Assembly (NCBI GenBank): GCA_002221725.1 | Contig: NJFT01000061.1 | Location: forward strand, 1-64,000 | Length of the DNA stretch: 64,000 nucleotides | Source of the DNA: Scedosporium boydii | Taxonomy: Eukaryota > Ascomycota > Sordariomycetes > Microascales > Microascaceae | Direction of reading: 5' to 3' | In this document: one piece after another, positions 1-11,859 of the stretch | Numbering within the stretch: the first letter of the stretch is position 1 | How the letters are laid out: each line of letters opens with the position of its first letter | Made by a program: the position numbers and the translations under genes | The notes under the pieces: generated by a model | Database searches by the model: none | Told to the model about the DNA's origin: nothing | The model's input: only the letters and a program-made list of their open reading frames with translations

Positions 1-86
<86 letters not shown>
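1..86. repeat. Poly-A run at window edge
   Basis: The first 86 bases are uninterrupted A. Such a run could be a genomic homopolymer, the A tail of a LINE-type retroelement lying to the left, or an assembly artefact at a contig edge. Nothing to its right resembles a retroelement, so its origin cannot be settled from this window. Confidence 0.9.
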
Positions 87-88
<2 letters not shown>

Positions 89-1676
89 ACCTAATAATTA
101 ACCACCAACGTCAATGTCTGAAACTCCGAGACAAGAGGATCGAAACTGGGAACCTAGGATATGACAGGTCTAATGCGGATTTGATTGACAAGAGGACGAC
201 ATTTGATACTGACACACCCCTCTTGAAGCTCATACGAGGTAGATAGCTCCTATCCATCCGTGTGTTCGGGGTGAACACTTGGTTCGGGGGTAGGACGTCA
301 TACTTCAAGCCTGCTCGGTTCTTCTTGTCGCGAAGGAAGAGACATTTGAGAACCTTCGATACGAGTCGGTCAGGAAAGCTTGAGAAAAAAATACCCGATT
401 TATATATCAGTCTGCGAAGTAGTCAAGATACTAGGCGAATGAAAGACATTCTGACAATGAACCGGAAATTGAGATCGCGTTTAGTGCTCAGTAGTGTCGG
501 CAACACGCGGATTCTCCTACGAAGCTGAATATAAATGATCAACCGGCTCGGGTCCTGTTACTAGGAATAGATCTTAAGGATTTCCAAATCTGGACACATA
601 AGATAATATCGAGTAGTGCTGTGCCTTCTCCAGGAGCAAATCCAGATCCTAAAGATGGCAGGAATCAATATAAATTGACGTCGATGACAGCCTTGGGTGC
701 GGATAGCCAGTGCTGCGGGTCCCTGTCGGCATAACAGACCGTGGTGAACCACTCCATGGTCAACCGATCGTCTAGGGCCCTTCCGTCATGCAAGTGTGTG
801 TTGCTAGTGGGGCATCAGGCACTGGAATTGAGACAATACAATTGTAACACTTTATGTTGTGCGTACCGAGTACAGGTGGCGCAGATGCAATGTGTAATAT
901 GCAGTGAACAGTGGTTGGCGACATCGCTTGGAGGATGCAAATCCTGATTCTAGAAGTCTCATGGGGACCGGGGCAATGGAACTGTGGCCGGGCGTCGATA
1001 TGATGGCAACGAGTGCGGTGATTCTGGGACTTGAGCTGGACTACATAATAATATGGCCCATGCCAATTGGGCACACCGCAACTCTTCGAGTGATCAATTT
1101 GATGTGTTCAGTTTTGCTAGTTGAGTCGAGTTGTGTTCTCCGAGTACGAGGTAGACAACCGATTGATAATGTTCGAGGTTCTACTCCTCGCAATTGACCC
1201 ATTCACCATTCACCGGAAACACTTAACCTCGAGCTGCCATCTGTCAATACTACACAACGCTACCCTAGCATCGAAGCCCTCCACACCACCCCCAACCCCA
1301 AATGCATTAATGGTTCGTTCCATCTGCTCGCTCCACCAATGTAAGGTAAACACTTGAATCACTTTGTTCAGCCAAGCTGCTCTTCCACCAAATTCCTCTC
1401 GTAGTGTTCTCGCCCCTCCACTCGCGCGGTTTTCGGTCCCAGCCGGCCTGAAGATTCAATGATGTCTCTCCCGGAATGTTTCGGTAATGCTGAGACTCCT
1501 TCGCGGCGCAGATATTGATGTTAATATTACACGATTCTAGCGGGCCAAGGCTTCCAGATATCCTCACCATGTCCTCTTGACCGACAATCGAACACCTTTT
1601 CCTTTGACACCCAGATATCCGATAAGTTGGTTGATTCCTTCTGGGCTGGCACTAGAAGATCACGATAGCAACAAGG
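87..1676. other. Gene-poor stretch upstream of the P450
   Basis: I see no convincing gene. The longest open frames are 100 codons or less, overlap on both strands, lack recognisable motifs and are not joined by good splice sites. The last few hundred bases should include the P450 promoter, but no clear TATA box stands out. Confidence 0.6.
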
Positions 1677-3632
1677 ATGTCTTTTCTGGGCGCCTTCAGC
1701 CTCTCGGATAGCTGGGATTCCCGTATGCTCCTTCTGGCTCTTCCTGCCATCCCGGCTTTGACATATCTCATCACCTCACTCCAAGCCCGACATGATTTTG
1801 TACGCTCAACATCCAATGTCAAAGGTGTTGCCAAAAATCCACCAACCGTGCCATTTTCTATACCTGGCCTCGCCCATACGATACCCTTTGCCTTCAGGAC
1901 TGTCCCCTATCTCAGCAGTCTCCTGTAAGTTGCACAAGTCTCTGCCGCTACTGCTATGGGTTGTACAACTGTGCCAATTTAGACGCGTAACCTATTGTGA
2001 CCGTCACTGGAACCAATGGCAGTCTGGCTAATGAATGGGGTAGGACGGCTTTTGGCAACATCCCTCTGCTCCTCCGAGTTGCTGGAATGCCTATGTACTT
2101 CATCCCTCAAGGGGAAACCATCAAGGACCTCTTCAGGAACTCGCGCGTCTTGTCCAAGTACAGCGTGGGTATCATGCTCAAGCGCCAGTTCGGCATGAAG
2201 GAAGAGGACATCGCCGTTTGGGCCGCGGACAAGTCTGGCATATCCCCTCACCCTGCGGCTGGGTGCGAGAACATCGCCCCCGAAAAGCGTCTATGGTATA
2301 TTATCCATCGAGACCTACACAACCAGCTCTCTGGATCAGCCATCAATGTAATGACGGCAAAGTTTACAGAGATTCTCACCGAGAGCATGGCAAACAACGC
2401 TAATATCAAGTATGACGATTGGATGGTAATGCCAGACTTGTACAAGTTTCTTCGGGAAGAGATATTCAAGGCAGCCGTTCAATCTTTGTGTGGTACGGGG
2501 CTACTTGAGCTTTGTCCGACGTTTGTCGACGATTTCTGGGCCTACGACGATGCATTCCCTACAATATTCAGAAAGGTACCGAGATCCTTCGCGCCGAGGG
2601 CATACGCGGCACGCGAAAAAATGCTTCAAAACCTGAAACGATGGCACGAGTGGGCAGCTGCCAAGTTTGACTGGAACTCACGCGACGCTCTTGAAACCGA
2701 TTGGGAGCCTATATATGGTTCGAAAATCTCAAGAGCTCGAGCGTTAATGCTGAAGAACTCGGGGATGAGTATCGACGGATGGGCGGCTCTTGACGTTGGA
2801 TTCGTCTGGACGTGAGTGATCTCAATTATCTAGATATATTGATTCTCGCACAGTTGCCATAATGGAGTAAAACGCTGAACTTAGCAATAGGGTGAACGCC
2901 AACTCTATCCCAGCTGCAATCTGGGCCGTTCTGGACATCATACGGACCGAGGGGCTTAGGGGGCGAGTCATGGCCGAGACAGAGCCTTGCTTCACTGCGG
3001 ATAGCTTCAATTTTGATGTTTCGCGCCTTTGTTCCCAGCCGCTGCTGAACTCCATCTACATGGAGGAGCTACGACTACGAGCCGCCGCAACAGTGACGCG
3101 GCAGATTGTCACGGATGACTTTCACCTCGGAAGGTGGAGATTCCAGAAAGGTGCAAACATATTCGCGATGCCATGGTTCGGCGGAAGGGACGAGACCTTC
3201 TGGAACACGGGCAAGATCGATGACCCTCACGCCGTATCACGATTTTGGGCCGAGCGCTTCCTCGAATATCCCGACGATCCGGCTAGCGGACCGGTACGGA
3301 AGCACGATCAACAGGAAATTTACCAGAGCGCGGTACCGGAGAAGGCCGGAAGATTGAAGACGGTGGAAGACGACAAGAATGCAAAACTCGTGTCAACAGG
3401 TCTTGAGAGTCACTTCTTCCCGTTCGGAGGCGGGCCTAAGATCTGCCCGGGTAGATTCTTTGCGAAACAGGAGATTATGGCAACGGTTGCGGTGTTGCTG
3501 AGGGCCTACGAAATGGAGCTCATCGATCCGGCCGCCGCAGAGAATGTTGGTGAGGACATGGCGAGATTTCCCCTCGGGACCCTGCCGCCCAAAGGAAGCA
3601 TTCCGTTTAGAATTCGGCGGCGACGATTTTAA
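1677..3632 (+). CDS. Cytochrome P450 monooxygenase, CYP7/CYP8-like
   Basis: Haem-thiolate monooxygenase, probably anchored in the ER by its hydrophobic N terminus. My model has exons 1677-1924, 2044-2811 and 2891-3632, giving 585 residues. The haem-binding loop FPFGGGPKICPGRFF carries the Cys ligand near the C terminus, and EELR supplies the K-helix ExxR. The I-helix stretch NSIPAAIWAVLDIIR lacks the usual Thr, and the FW-x-ERF segment fits the PERF region. The general look recalls fungal P450s resembling cholesterol 7-alpha-hydroxylase and prostacyclin synthase, but the substrate is unknown. The second intron is secure. The first is not: the better-looking acceptor at 1982 puts exon 2 out of frame with a stop, whereas the 119-base intron 1925-2043 keeps the frame. 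No neighbouring biosynthetic genes indicate a metabolite cluster. Confidence 0.85.
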
Positions 3633-5723
3633 CGGTGATGGCCAGACTGTGCCCGGCTGGGGGACTGTTTGGATTATATTGAAAAAATAATTTGATGATT
3701 ATTATATTAGAGGGAGGCAAGATCTGTCTTGCGGATGAGGATGGGTTGGCTTTCATGGATGGGACGCGAACACCTAGTAACAACATAGTAACAACATGCC
3801 CAGTGGAAATGGAATTAACCGGACGCCTTGACTCGGATACTTGGATCCGAAAGACGAATATTCTGCCATGGCTCTGCATGAAGGAAGCGGCTTCTTCTGA
3901 GGCCGGCAAGCTACAAGATCTTGAATGCCCCACGTGGGCAGCCAAGGCCCGAGGGGCAAGGGTCCCGATGATGGCTTGGGCTCTGCCCACCGACACAGTG
4001 GATCCTCTCCAAGCCTTCGAGAAATTCAATATTGAAGAAGAAGAAGAAGAAGAAGAAGATGGAGAAGAAGAAGATGGAGAAGAAGAAGATGGAGAAGAAG
4101 AAGAGGAGCATTTATCAGACTTGTAACTTGCAGTGATGAACAAATTGTATTGTCTCTCAGGATCCACGTTGAAAAGCCGCTCTTTCGACCTCACAATTGA
4201 TACAAGTACGAAGTAAACTCCTCGGCTGCTGTGCGATCATCCCTGGAGGACCAGGTAAAATGATCAATGATAATTAAGGCATGTGGAGATTTAATTCCGC
4301 AGTGTGGAGGTGGGTAGGATTTGCCCAAAGCCTTCTCTGTACCGGGTACAGGCGAGAGGCCAAGCCAGGCGGTGCTCCGACAGAACAAGGAGAGGGTAAC
4401 CAAGTACCAAGACGAATTGACGGATTTCAGAGCCCTGCCAGGCTTGAAGAGTCGAAGCGAAGCAGTCACAAATCGCTAGTTCATTGACGGATCAATGTCC
4501 AATAAACTGCTCTTCTCTCCTGACCCGCACGAACCCTAATTTCCATTGGTATCTTGTCTCCAAAAGTAGCCGGCAATGGATCGATCCACCAGTCCACTAC
4601 TTTGGCAACTTCCTGCTTCTCGACCAAGAAAAGAAACGATGTCCGGGTCTTGGATGCGACGGTGTCGATGGGAGACTCAGCCCTTCAATAAACTGTCGTC
4701 ATGGTGTGTTGAAAACTCCCGCAAGGTGGGTTATTCGTGGCACGAGCTTCCCAGACACCGCCCCATCTGCACGAAGTAGTGGAAGGGCTTGCTTCCCTCT
4801 TCCCTGGCCTTTTTGGTCCTGCAGGCTGGGCTAGTTTGCTTTTGGTAGGACACTGGACAGTTGGACGGTCGCGACGCGGGTGGTGTTGTCTGGCGGATGT
4901 GCAGCATGATGACCCTAACGTTCTTGGCATTGTGGCGCTGCTATAAGATTAGCGACCTATCGAGGATCTGCAAACTCCCACACATCTCTAGTGCACCGTT
5001 TTCGACGAGCGAAGGAACAATCAAAGCAAGGGCCCCTTTTTCGCGATTTGTCCAGGTCGGTCGGTCAACGGCCTGGTCGTTGTCGGCGAACCATCAGGGA
5101 GTCAAAGTTCTTACACCGCATATCCTTTCAACTGTCTCTAATTGATGCCGCTCAGCATACCGAGGTATATCAGAGAAGAATATCAACAAGGTGGTACCCT
5201 ACCAGCCTTGTCGAGAGCTGAACCGCCTTCTTCTGTCACACGACTGGTACCTCGCACTTGTACCAAAGAGATCCAACTTCCCAGCTCGTGTTTTGTGGAG
5301 CTTCTCTTTCAGCCCCCAAACGGAGTCTTGGTTGCGCCCGAAGATGCTGGGAGACCGAGTGTTTGAAGTATCCAGGATTTTAGACTAGCTCAATCCCACT
5401 CTGCCCTTTTGGGGGGACCAGCCCGAGGTACCTGTAGGATTTCTTGTTGACGACCAGGGCCAGCCCTTGGCCAGCCCTTGCCCGTGTCGGGATGGTCCTG
5501 CGCCAACATTCGATGCACCTGCCCAGTCCTGCAGTCAAGATGCATTCCGCTGTACTACATATGGCAAGGCAACTCGCCAGCCCATCCCTTGGGCGAGCTT
5601 TGTTGTCTTTCTTCCCCCTCCCTCTCGACTCGTGAACAAGGACGACTGTAAATCTCGTTGCGTGCGGAGACGCCCAGTTTCGACGACCCGAAGTGTGATT
5701 CGCTTACACGCAGCAAAGCAAAG
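3633..5723. other. Intergenic region with a triplet microsatellite
   Basis: This is the spacer between the P450 and the membrane protein gene. A 144-codon frame at 3692-4126 ends in a run of Glu created by the GAA repeat and has no other recognisable feature, so I do not call it a gene. One TACGAAGTA copy lies at 4207-4215. The remainder has only short overlapping frames and should contain the promoter and leader of the next gene. Confidence 0.55.
4034..4108. repeat. GAA-rich microsatellite
   Basis: An imperfect purine-only array of GAA units interrupted by GATGGA units, which repeat three times near its right end. On the plus strand it would read as Glu with occasional Asp-Gly, and on the minus strand as Ser or Phe runs. 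It is probably non-coding. Confidence 0.95.
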
Positions 5724-7292
5724 ATGATCGGATTAAGGACGGCAATTGTTCCCCTCGCCCTTTCTTTGGGCGCCGTCGAGGCCTTCCAGCCTGGGTTTGC
5801 TTGGCACCCAGCTCGAGAGACCGATGGCAATCTGGCGAAGATAGACGCGGTTGTCCCTCTCGCGACGGCGGCCCCCGAGCCGAAACATCTTTTCAAGAGA
5901 GGAACGGCGACTTGCGGCTACATTGAAGGAGATCCGCGTTAGTTTTATCCCACCATCCCCCAGGGCCAGAATTAAGAAGAGCTCTGAAGAAAAAAAGAAG
6001 GAACGAAAAATAGAGCCCGAGATCGTGAGCGCAAAGATCTGATCTTCTCCCATATGTAGTCCAAGCTGTTACTTGTCGAGCTGATCTCGGCGCCGAATGT
6101 CTCTACGACTCGAGGGCATCCGCCATCGGATGCTGCGCGACGACGAGTTGCGACATCTGGACTGCCTGCATCCCAAGGACTGATTCCTCTCGAACTTTGA
6201 CAGCGGATATGGACAGGACGCGATACTGGTTTGTGGAAATCACAAAGTACTAATTTGTTCGAGATTGATCTTTTGAGACTAACCACCCTGGCTCGCGATT
6301 CAGCTCCAATGCCGCGTCGCCGCACTGCGCCGTGTATCTCTGGAAGGATCCCACGTGGACCGGCTACACCATGGCCATCTGTGACTCCGTCTCGACGACT
6401 TACTCGTTCTATCCCTCGCCGCTTGCTGCGGTCGACGATACGACGACGACACCTCCCCGAAGGAGTAGCAGCTCAACAACTATCTCTTCGTCATCGTCCA
6501 CCAGTCCATTCAGAACGACCTCGACGACTCCTTCCGACAATGGTGGTGGTACGCCCGTTGGTGCCATTGTCGGCGGTGTAATCGGTGGTATTGGTAAGTG
6601 AAGACGCACGCACGTAGTCCATCATCTGAAGCTCAACACTCCCTAACTCCCCTCTCCTAGCCGTGTTGGTCCTTCTTGGTGTCGGTCTCTTCTTCATCTT
6701 GCGAAGAAAGAGGCAGAACAACAATGTCCCGCCTGTAGCCCCCCAACCGATGGTCGCCGCTCCTCCCGGACCGGGACAGGCCCCGCCATACTACTCGCCG
6801 GATCCCAACATGAACAACCAGATGTACGCCGGTGCCCCATCGAATGTTCCCTCGATGTACGGTCCTCCCCCAGGCCAGATGCCCCCCATGGGACCTGACG
6901 GCACGACCCCTCCCGGAGGCTTCTACTACGCGCCGCCTCCCCAGGACAACCGCGTCAGCATGGCGACCACCACCCCCATTTCTCCCACCTCCTATAGCCC
7001 CTCGATCGCCGTCACTCCCCTCGCCAACCAACCCGGCGGCCACCCCGGACAAAGCCCCATCCCCGCCGCCCGCGAGTTCAACAGCCCCGACCAAGCGTTT
7101 GCTGCCCAAAACACGCAGTTCCAGCCACCCCAGCAGCAGCCCTCTCCCGTCCCTTACAACCCGCAGACGCCGCCCGTTGTGCAGGCGTATGTTCCCCCTA
7201 CGGTCCAGGGCGGGTATCCTAAGCAGGGTGGGGTGGCGCCTGTTGAGTTGCCCACGACGAGGCCTGACGGTGAGCTCCGCGAGCTCCCTTGA
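5724..7292 (+). CDS. Single-pass membrane protein with Cys-rich ectodomain (sensor-like)
   Basis: Exons 5724-5937, 6060-6228, 6304-6593 and 6661-7292 give 434 residues. A signal peptide (MIGLRTAIVPLALSLGAVEA) is followed by a Lys-Arg site, then a compact Cys-rich domain starting TCGYIEGDP and including a GCC pair and several further Cys over about 100 residues. A Ser/Thr-rich stalk of about 50 residues follows, then GAIVGGVIGGIGAVLVLLGV as a transmembrane helix ending in a basic stop-transfer RRKRQ. The cytoplasmic tail of about 190 residues is rich in Pro, Gln, Asn and Tyr. This order (signal, Cys domain, Ser/Thr stalk, helix, low-complexity tail) is that of fungal Mid2- or Wsc-like surface sensors, but the Cys pattern is not a canonical WSC domain. 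A surface-sensing role is an inference from layout. All introns use GT-AG. Confidence 0.8.
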
Positions 7293-8207
7293 TTGAAAGC
7301 GGCGGTTGAGAGTGGCGGTTTCAAGTGACGGATGACCTTTCTTTTTTCTTCTCCCGCAATACCCGAGGAAAGGCATGTGCATACGTGTGTGTGATAGACT
7401 GCATGGCTCGGAGATGAGAGGGTCTTTGGATATAGATGAATTATGTTGGTTTCTGAGCTATCCTTTCGACGATTGGAGCGAAACTTTGGTTGTGGATGGA
7501 TCTATGCATTTAGTTTCTAATGATTAATATTTCAATCTCCGCTTGGATTTCTGTACCTCCCATCTTGCCTTGGTTCTCGCATTGTTACTCCTAGAAACCC
7601 CGGTCACGAGCCCATTCAAGCGATGAGGTTGATCTGCAAACCAGGAAATTCAAATTCCGAATCTGCCTCGAGCGGAATGACCGGGGTAGGAGTCGGAGAT
7701 GCGGTCCAGATCTGGTCACGAGTGCCTGCGAGACCAGAAAGCGACCATGTCCGGCAGAGGCGTCTAATTACCCAAAAGGCAGGTCGCTTGATATATATCG
7801 AGAAGCCAAGCCTGGGTTTCAATTCCCATCTGGCAACCCCTAGTGTCGCGCCGCGCGCTTGCTTGAATCGATCGTCGACTGTTACACTAGGATCTAGAAC
7901 CCCGCCTCTTTAAGACATGATCAATATAGTTGCGGAGATTGCCTCCGGAATGGTTTGGTGGGAGAAGGGTATTTACCCATCGGCTCATTCAACCTCTTGT
8001 GTGGCACGGAGCGAGCGCTCTATCGAAGCATAAGGCTTTTTCCCACTCTTCGAATCGAATGAATATAAAAACTCGGAAGAGGCCAGCCAGCAGGCTAGGA
8101 GATGAGCGTCTCTTTCATCTAGCACTCGCGCCGATGCGACTAGGCTCTGCGTTCGTCGTCGTTTTACCGTTTGCATTCGTTCTCACAGAAGTTTAAGTTT
8201 ATCCACC
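7293..8207. other. Intergenic region, 3' UTR and promoter
   Basis: The left part should be the 3' UTR of the membrane protein gene. The right part holds the promoter of the peptidase gene, with a TATA box at 8064-8070. Frames of 88 to 96 codons here show no motif and are not called. Confidence 0.6.
8064..8070 (+). promoter_or_regulatory. TATA box of the S41 peptidase gene
   Basis: TATAAAA lies 138 bases before the start codon at 8208, in the spacing normal for a fungal core promoter. Confidence 0.5.
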
Positions 8208-10644
8208 ATGCGTCTCAAGTCTCTGTCCCTCGCTCTTGCGGTGGGCCAGGTCGTGTGCTCCCCTGTTCCGGCTCTGGACGCCCGTCAGTTGAATCCCTGT
8301 TTAGAGATTGCCGTCGAGATTGAAAAGAACCCGGATTTGAGAGATGTCCGCCCGTCTTTGGCACTGGGGTGTTTACGGGTCCTCCCCTTTGATGTCGAAG
8401 AATCCGTCGCCATGATCGATTAGTGAGTGTTCGGTTGCTGCGTCGAGTGAGAGACAGACTGCTAACGCACATCCCTCTAATGGTCTAGTCTTATTCCAAT
8501 GGTATCGTTTCAAAGTAACTTGGCATTTTTGAAAGATCCTCCAGAGGAATACAAGAGGACGAGCGGAAATAATGGAATAGACCTCCTCGGAGAACTCAAC
8601 AAGATGAGAGAAAAAGCTATCGCGAAAGAGTATTCTTCACAATATGACTTCTCGGTAGCTGTCAAATCCCTTGTGAGTTTCAAACTTGTTGGGCAGGCTT
8701 AATCTCCATCCGGTCGCCCGCTTCCTTTTCTTTTCTTTCCTCTTCCATCATCCCCCCCCGGAAAAGCCTTTGTTGACATGAGATGTATAGGCCCTGAGAA
8801 TAAAAGATGGCCATTTCTCTATCACCCCATGGCGTACTGGACTCTTCAATCTCATCCAGGACATGTACCTCATAGCGGTTTCCATCGATGGGGTCAACCT
8901 GCCCGAGATATACGAACTAGGTATGTCTCATGCCTATATTCTTCTCGGACTTCCCCTAACAAAGATCCTAGATTACTTTCAAGATGAACTCCGCCACGGA
9001 AGAGAGCCGTCTCCCGTTGTCAAGTTCAATGGAGTTCCCATAGAGGAATATTTAGACAGTTTTCAAGACCAGATATTCTACCAGGATAAGGATGCCACGT
9101 ATAACAGTCTCTTGGTTGATATCTCGTCATTCGCGGCTGGCGAAAATACTGATGTGGGCCCCTTCCTCTCATCGGGTCTCCATTTCGATATGCCAGACGA
9201 AACGACGGTAGAACTGGCCGATGGCACGGTCATAACCAGCGCCAACGTCGCACTCATGACGACGGCTTTTAAAAATCAGTTAATAGAGGAGATCCAGGAG
9301 CTGCAAGGCGTCACAAAGACTGAAGCGATTGCGCCTCGGCAAGAGGATGACCAGCCCTCATGCCTTCCTTCAAAGGGGGTGTCCCCAAGGCCATCATTCT
9401 GGCCTCACCCCGTTGAGGAGCATGCGGAACATTATACGGGGCTGTATTTTCTGACTGGAGAATACGAAGACACTGCCGTCCTTGAGATACGAAGCTTCCA
9501 GTCCCCATACTCGGATTACTGGGGCGGAGACCAATGTCAAGACGAAGATCTCCACGAGTTTTACCGCTTCGTGCATGATTCCGTCAGGACATTCCAGACC
9601 TCTGGAAGACGTCGTCTCATTATCGACGTGATGGGCAATGACGGGGGATTCGACGCCACCGCGTTTCACATTCTCTTGGCATTCTTCAACATTGACGCCG
9701 ACTATGGCTTCAATATCCGAATGCGCAGCACACCAGCCGTGAGATGGCTCGCGAACGCAGCCCAGAGCCGGCAATCGAACGTGGGTACCAACTTTCGTGA
9801 CCTATTCTACAAATTCCCGGAAAATCTGGGACCGGAGAGGATCCACGGAGACGATTTCAGCAAGGTGATATTTCGGAATATTACCGATCGAAACCGGGTC
9901 TATGGCTTTTCCAACCCGGGCTTGGGCGAACCGCTACTGCCCCCCGGAGACATCGTCGTGCTCACAAACGGAATGTGTTCGTCGGCTTGCGCGCTATTCG
10001 TAGACCTTGTCACGAACGACTTGGGTGTGAGGTCCGTCGTCATGGGCGGGCGACCCCTCGAAGGGACGATGCAGGCTGTCGGCGGCACCAAAGGCGCGCT
10101 CCTCGTTACTCTGAAAGACACGCAGGATTTCATCGATCTTGCCGTGAAGGCCGCCGGTCTTACTTCGCCTCCGCCGGAACTCGGAATTCCACCACCGGAT
10201 TATCAGCCGGGGGAGTTGAGGCGGATGACCACCAACGGCCGAGATGTGTGGAGGGATGGAGCGGAGGTTCCGACGCAGTTTGCTGTCGAGGCGGCGAATT
10301 GCCGGCTGTTTTATACGCCTGATACCGTGCTGAATGTGGTGGGGATTTGGGAAAGGGTCGCTGATGTCGCGTGGCGCGGTGGGAAATGCGTGCCGGGGTC
10401 GACGGCGAATTCGGATGATACAATTAGTGAAAGGCGTCCTCCGTTTAGGCAAGGTGGGCGTAGGCTTAACGCGGCAGGGGAGAAGAAGACGAGCGCGTGG
10501 GTGCACTATTTCGATGGCGAGAAGAGGAACGCTACCTTGGAGAAGTCTGGTCGCGTTGTGGAGGAGTTGAAGACTTGGGAGTATGCAGCGGATGTTTTTC
10601 ACGAGAAGGGGGATGAAAGCTGGTCAGGTACGATAGTATTTTAG
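8208..10644 (+). CDS. Secreted S41-family (CPAF-like) serine peptidase
   Basis: Exons 8208-8422, 8489-8672, 8791-8920 and 8972-10644 encode 733 residues. The N terminus (MRLKSLSLALAVGQVVCS) is a signal peptide and a dibasic-like LDARQ follows. The middle contains a PDZ-like/linker region with SPVVKFNGVPIEEYLDSF, typical of fungal S41 proteins. The peptidase core shows LIIDVMGNDGG and VVLTNGMCSSACALFVDLV; the Ser after MCS is the likely nucleophile in the C-terminal processing peptidase fold. The protein should cleave peptides outside the cell. The third intron (8921-8971, 51 bases, GTATGT, CTAAC, CCTAG) keeps frame, so its retention would add 17 residues; I remove it because homologous S41 proteins go straight from the NLPEIYEL part to the next segment. 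Its stop lies 1.2 kb from the tail of the convergent FAH gene. Confidence 0.85.
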
Positions 10645-11859
10645 GAAAGGCAGTCTTGGACCGGAATGTGATGACGGTTTTGTAGTTCTGAGTAGCATAT
10701 GGACGGATGGATTCCTGTGATATCACCAACAGGCGAATGGCTTCTGGTAGGACATCTGTGAGTTATTCTAGGCTCAGGATCCTTCAATTTATACGCCGAG
10801 GCCAATCGGCCACTCAAATGGGCACAAATACCCTGGTTGATCTGAAATAGTGTGGATATGACTCGGCCTGTCTGACAAGGACCGAACCCCGGCCCCGGGT
10901 GTGGGTCCGCCCTGCCAGGCCTGACCCGCAGGCAGCCGGGGGGGGGGGGAGGTAATCCATAATCTTTTCCTTGAATATAACGCATGAATCTCGAAAGGTA
11001 TGCACCTTCAAAACTGGGATTTCCGAATTCCCGGTGACGGGTGTTACCATCCATTTGCCCACCGCGAGGAGCTGGCTCAGCCCAGTTCGCCCGGCTTTAC
11101 GATGAGAACTAGCACTTGGTAATGTCCAAGCCGGCTTTGCTCGGTCTCAAGGCAATGAACGAGGAACGGAAGACGAAAGGGCAAAATCCCCTTACGTTGA
11201 CACTCCGAGGCACGAACCTTAGACGTGCTCCTGGGAAACTGCGTTCCGTCAGACTTCGCTCGTCTGTCTGGTCTGCCTATAGAGGTCGGGAAGTGGGGGA
11301 TTACGGCGTGATTGAGTCATTCGCTGCTCTCCCGGGGCCTGCAGCCGCGTACTGCAGCTAGAGTCTATTAGTGGCAAGGTTTACATCTGGTCGGGCTCGT
11401 GGAGCCCAGAAATGCGGGTAGATGAGTGTTGGCTGTAAGTGAAAGCAGAACGATCAATTAATTGCCCCGAAATTCGTCCATTTGCCCCGACACAGCGAGA
11501 ACACACAAGCCCAGAAACAAGTGAGATGCTTAGCCAGGAGAAGTTAGCAGATTCATAATGTCCCTGCATTTATTGGTCTTTCGGACTCTAGTTAAATCTC
11601 CGGGAGTAGCTCTAGATCCGATTTTCCATTCCAAAAGGGTTTCCCGCTGGTTTCCCCCGCACCGAATGCTCTTCCGTTCCTTGTCCCAAGAAGCCCGCAT
11701 TCCCCTCACGGAGAGCTCATTGCCGCTTTCGCCAGTCTATTGTTCTATCAATTACCGGGTAATAGCAAAGGTGGCGGTTCTATGACAGAAAGTAGTGTAG
11801 TCCCTTTTTCCGGTTTTCCTTTCTCTACGTCGAGGCAGCCTCGCGACGAAGTATTCGCT
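10645..11859. other. Convergent intergenic region
   Basis: Tail-to-tail spacer between the peptidase (plus) and the FAH-family gene (minus), so it should hold both terminators. A run of 12 G lies at 10938-10949. Frames up to 137 codons have no recognisable motif and are not called. Confidence 0.6.

Noticed and set aside
3692..4126. A 144-codon frame with an acidic tail
   Set aside because: The tail is produced by the GAA microsatellite, and the rest has no motif or gene-like context.
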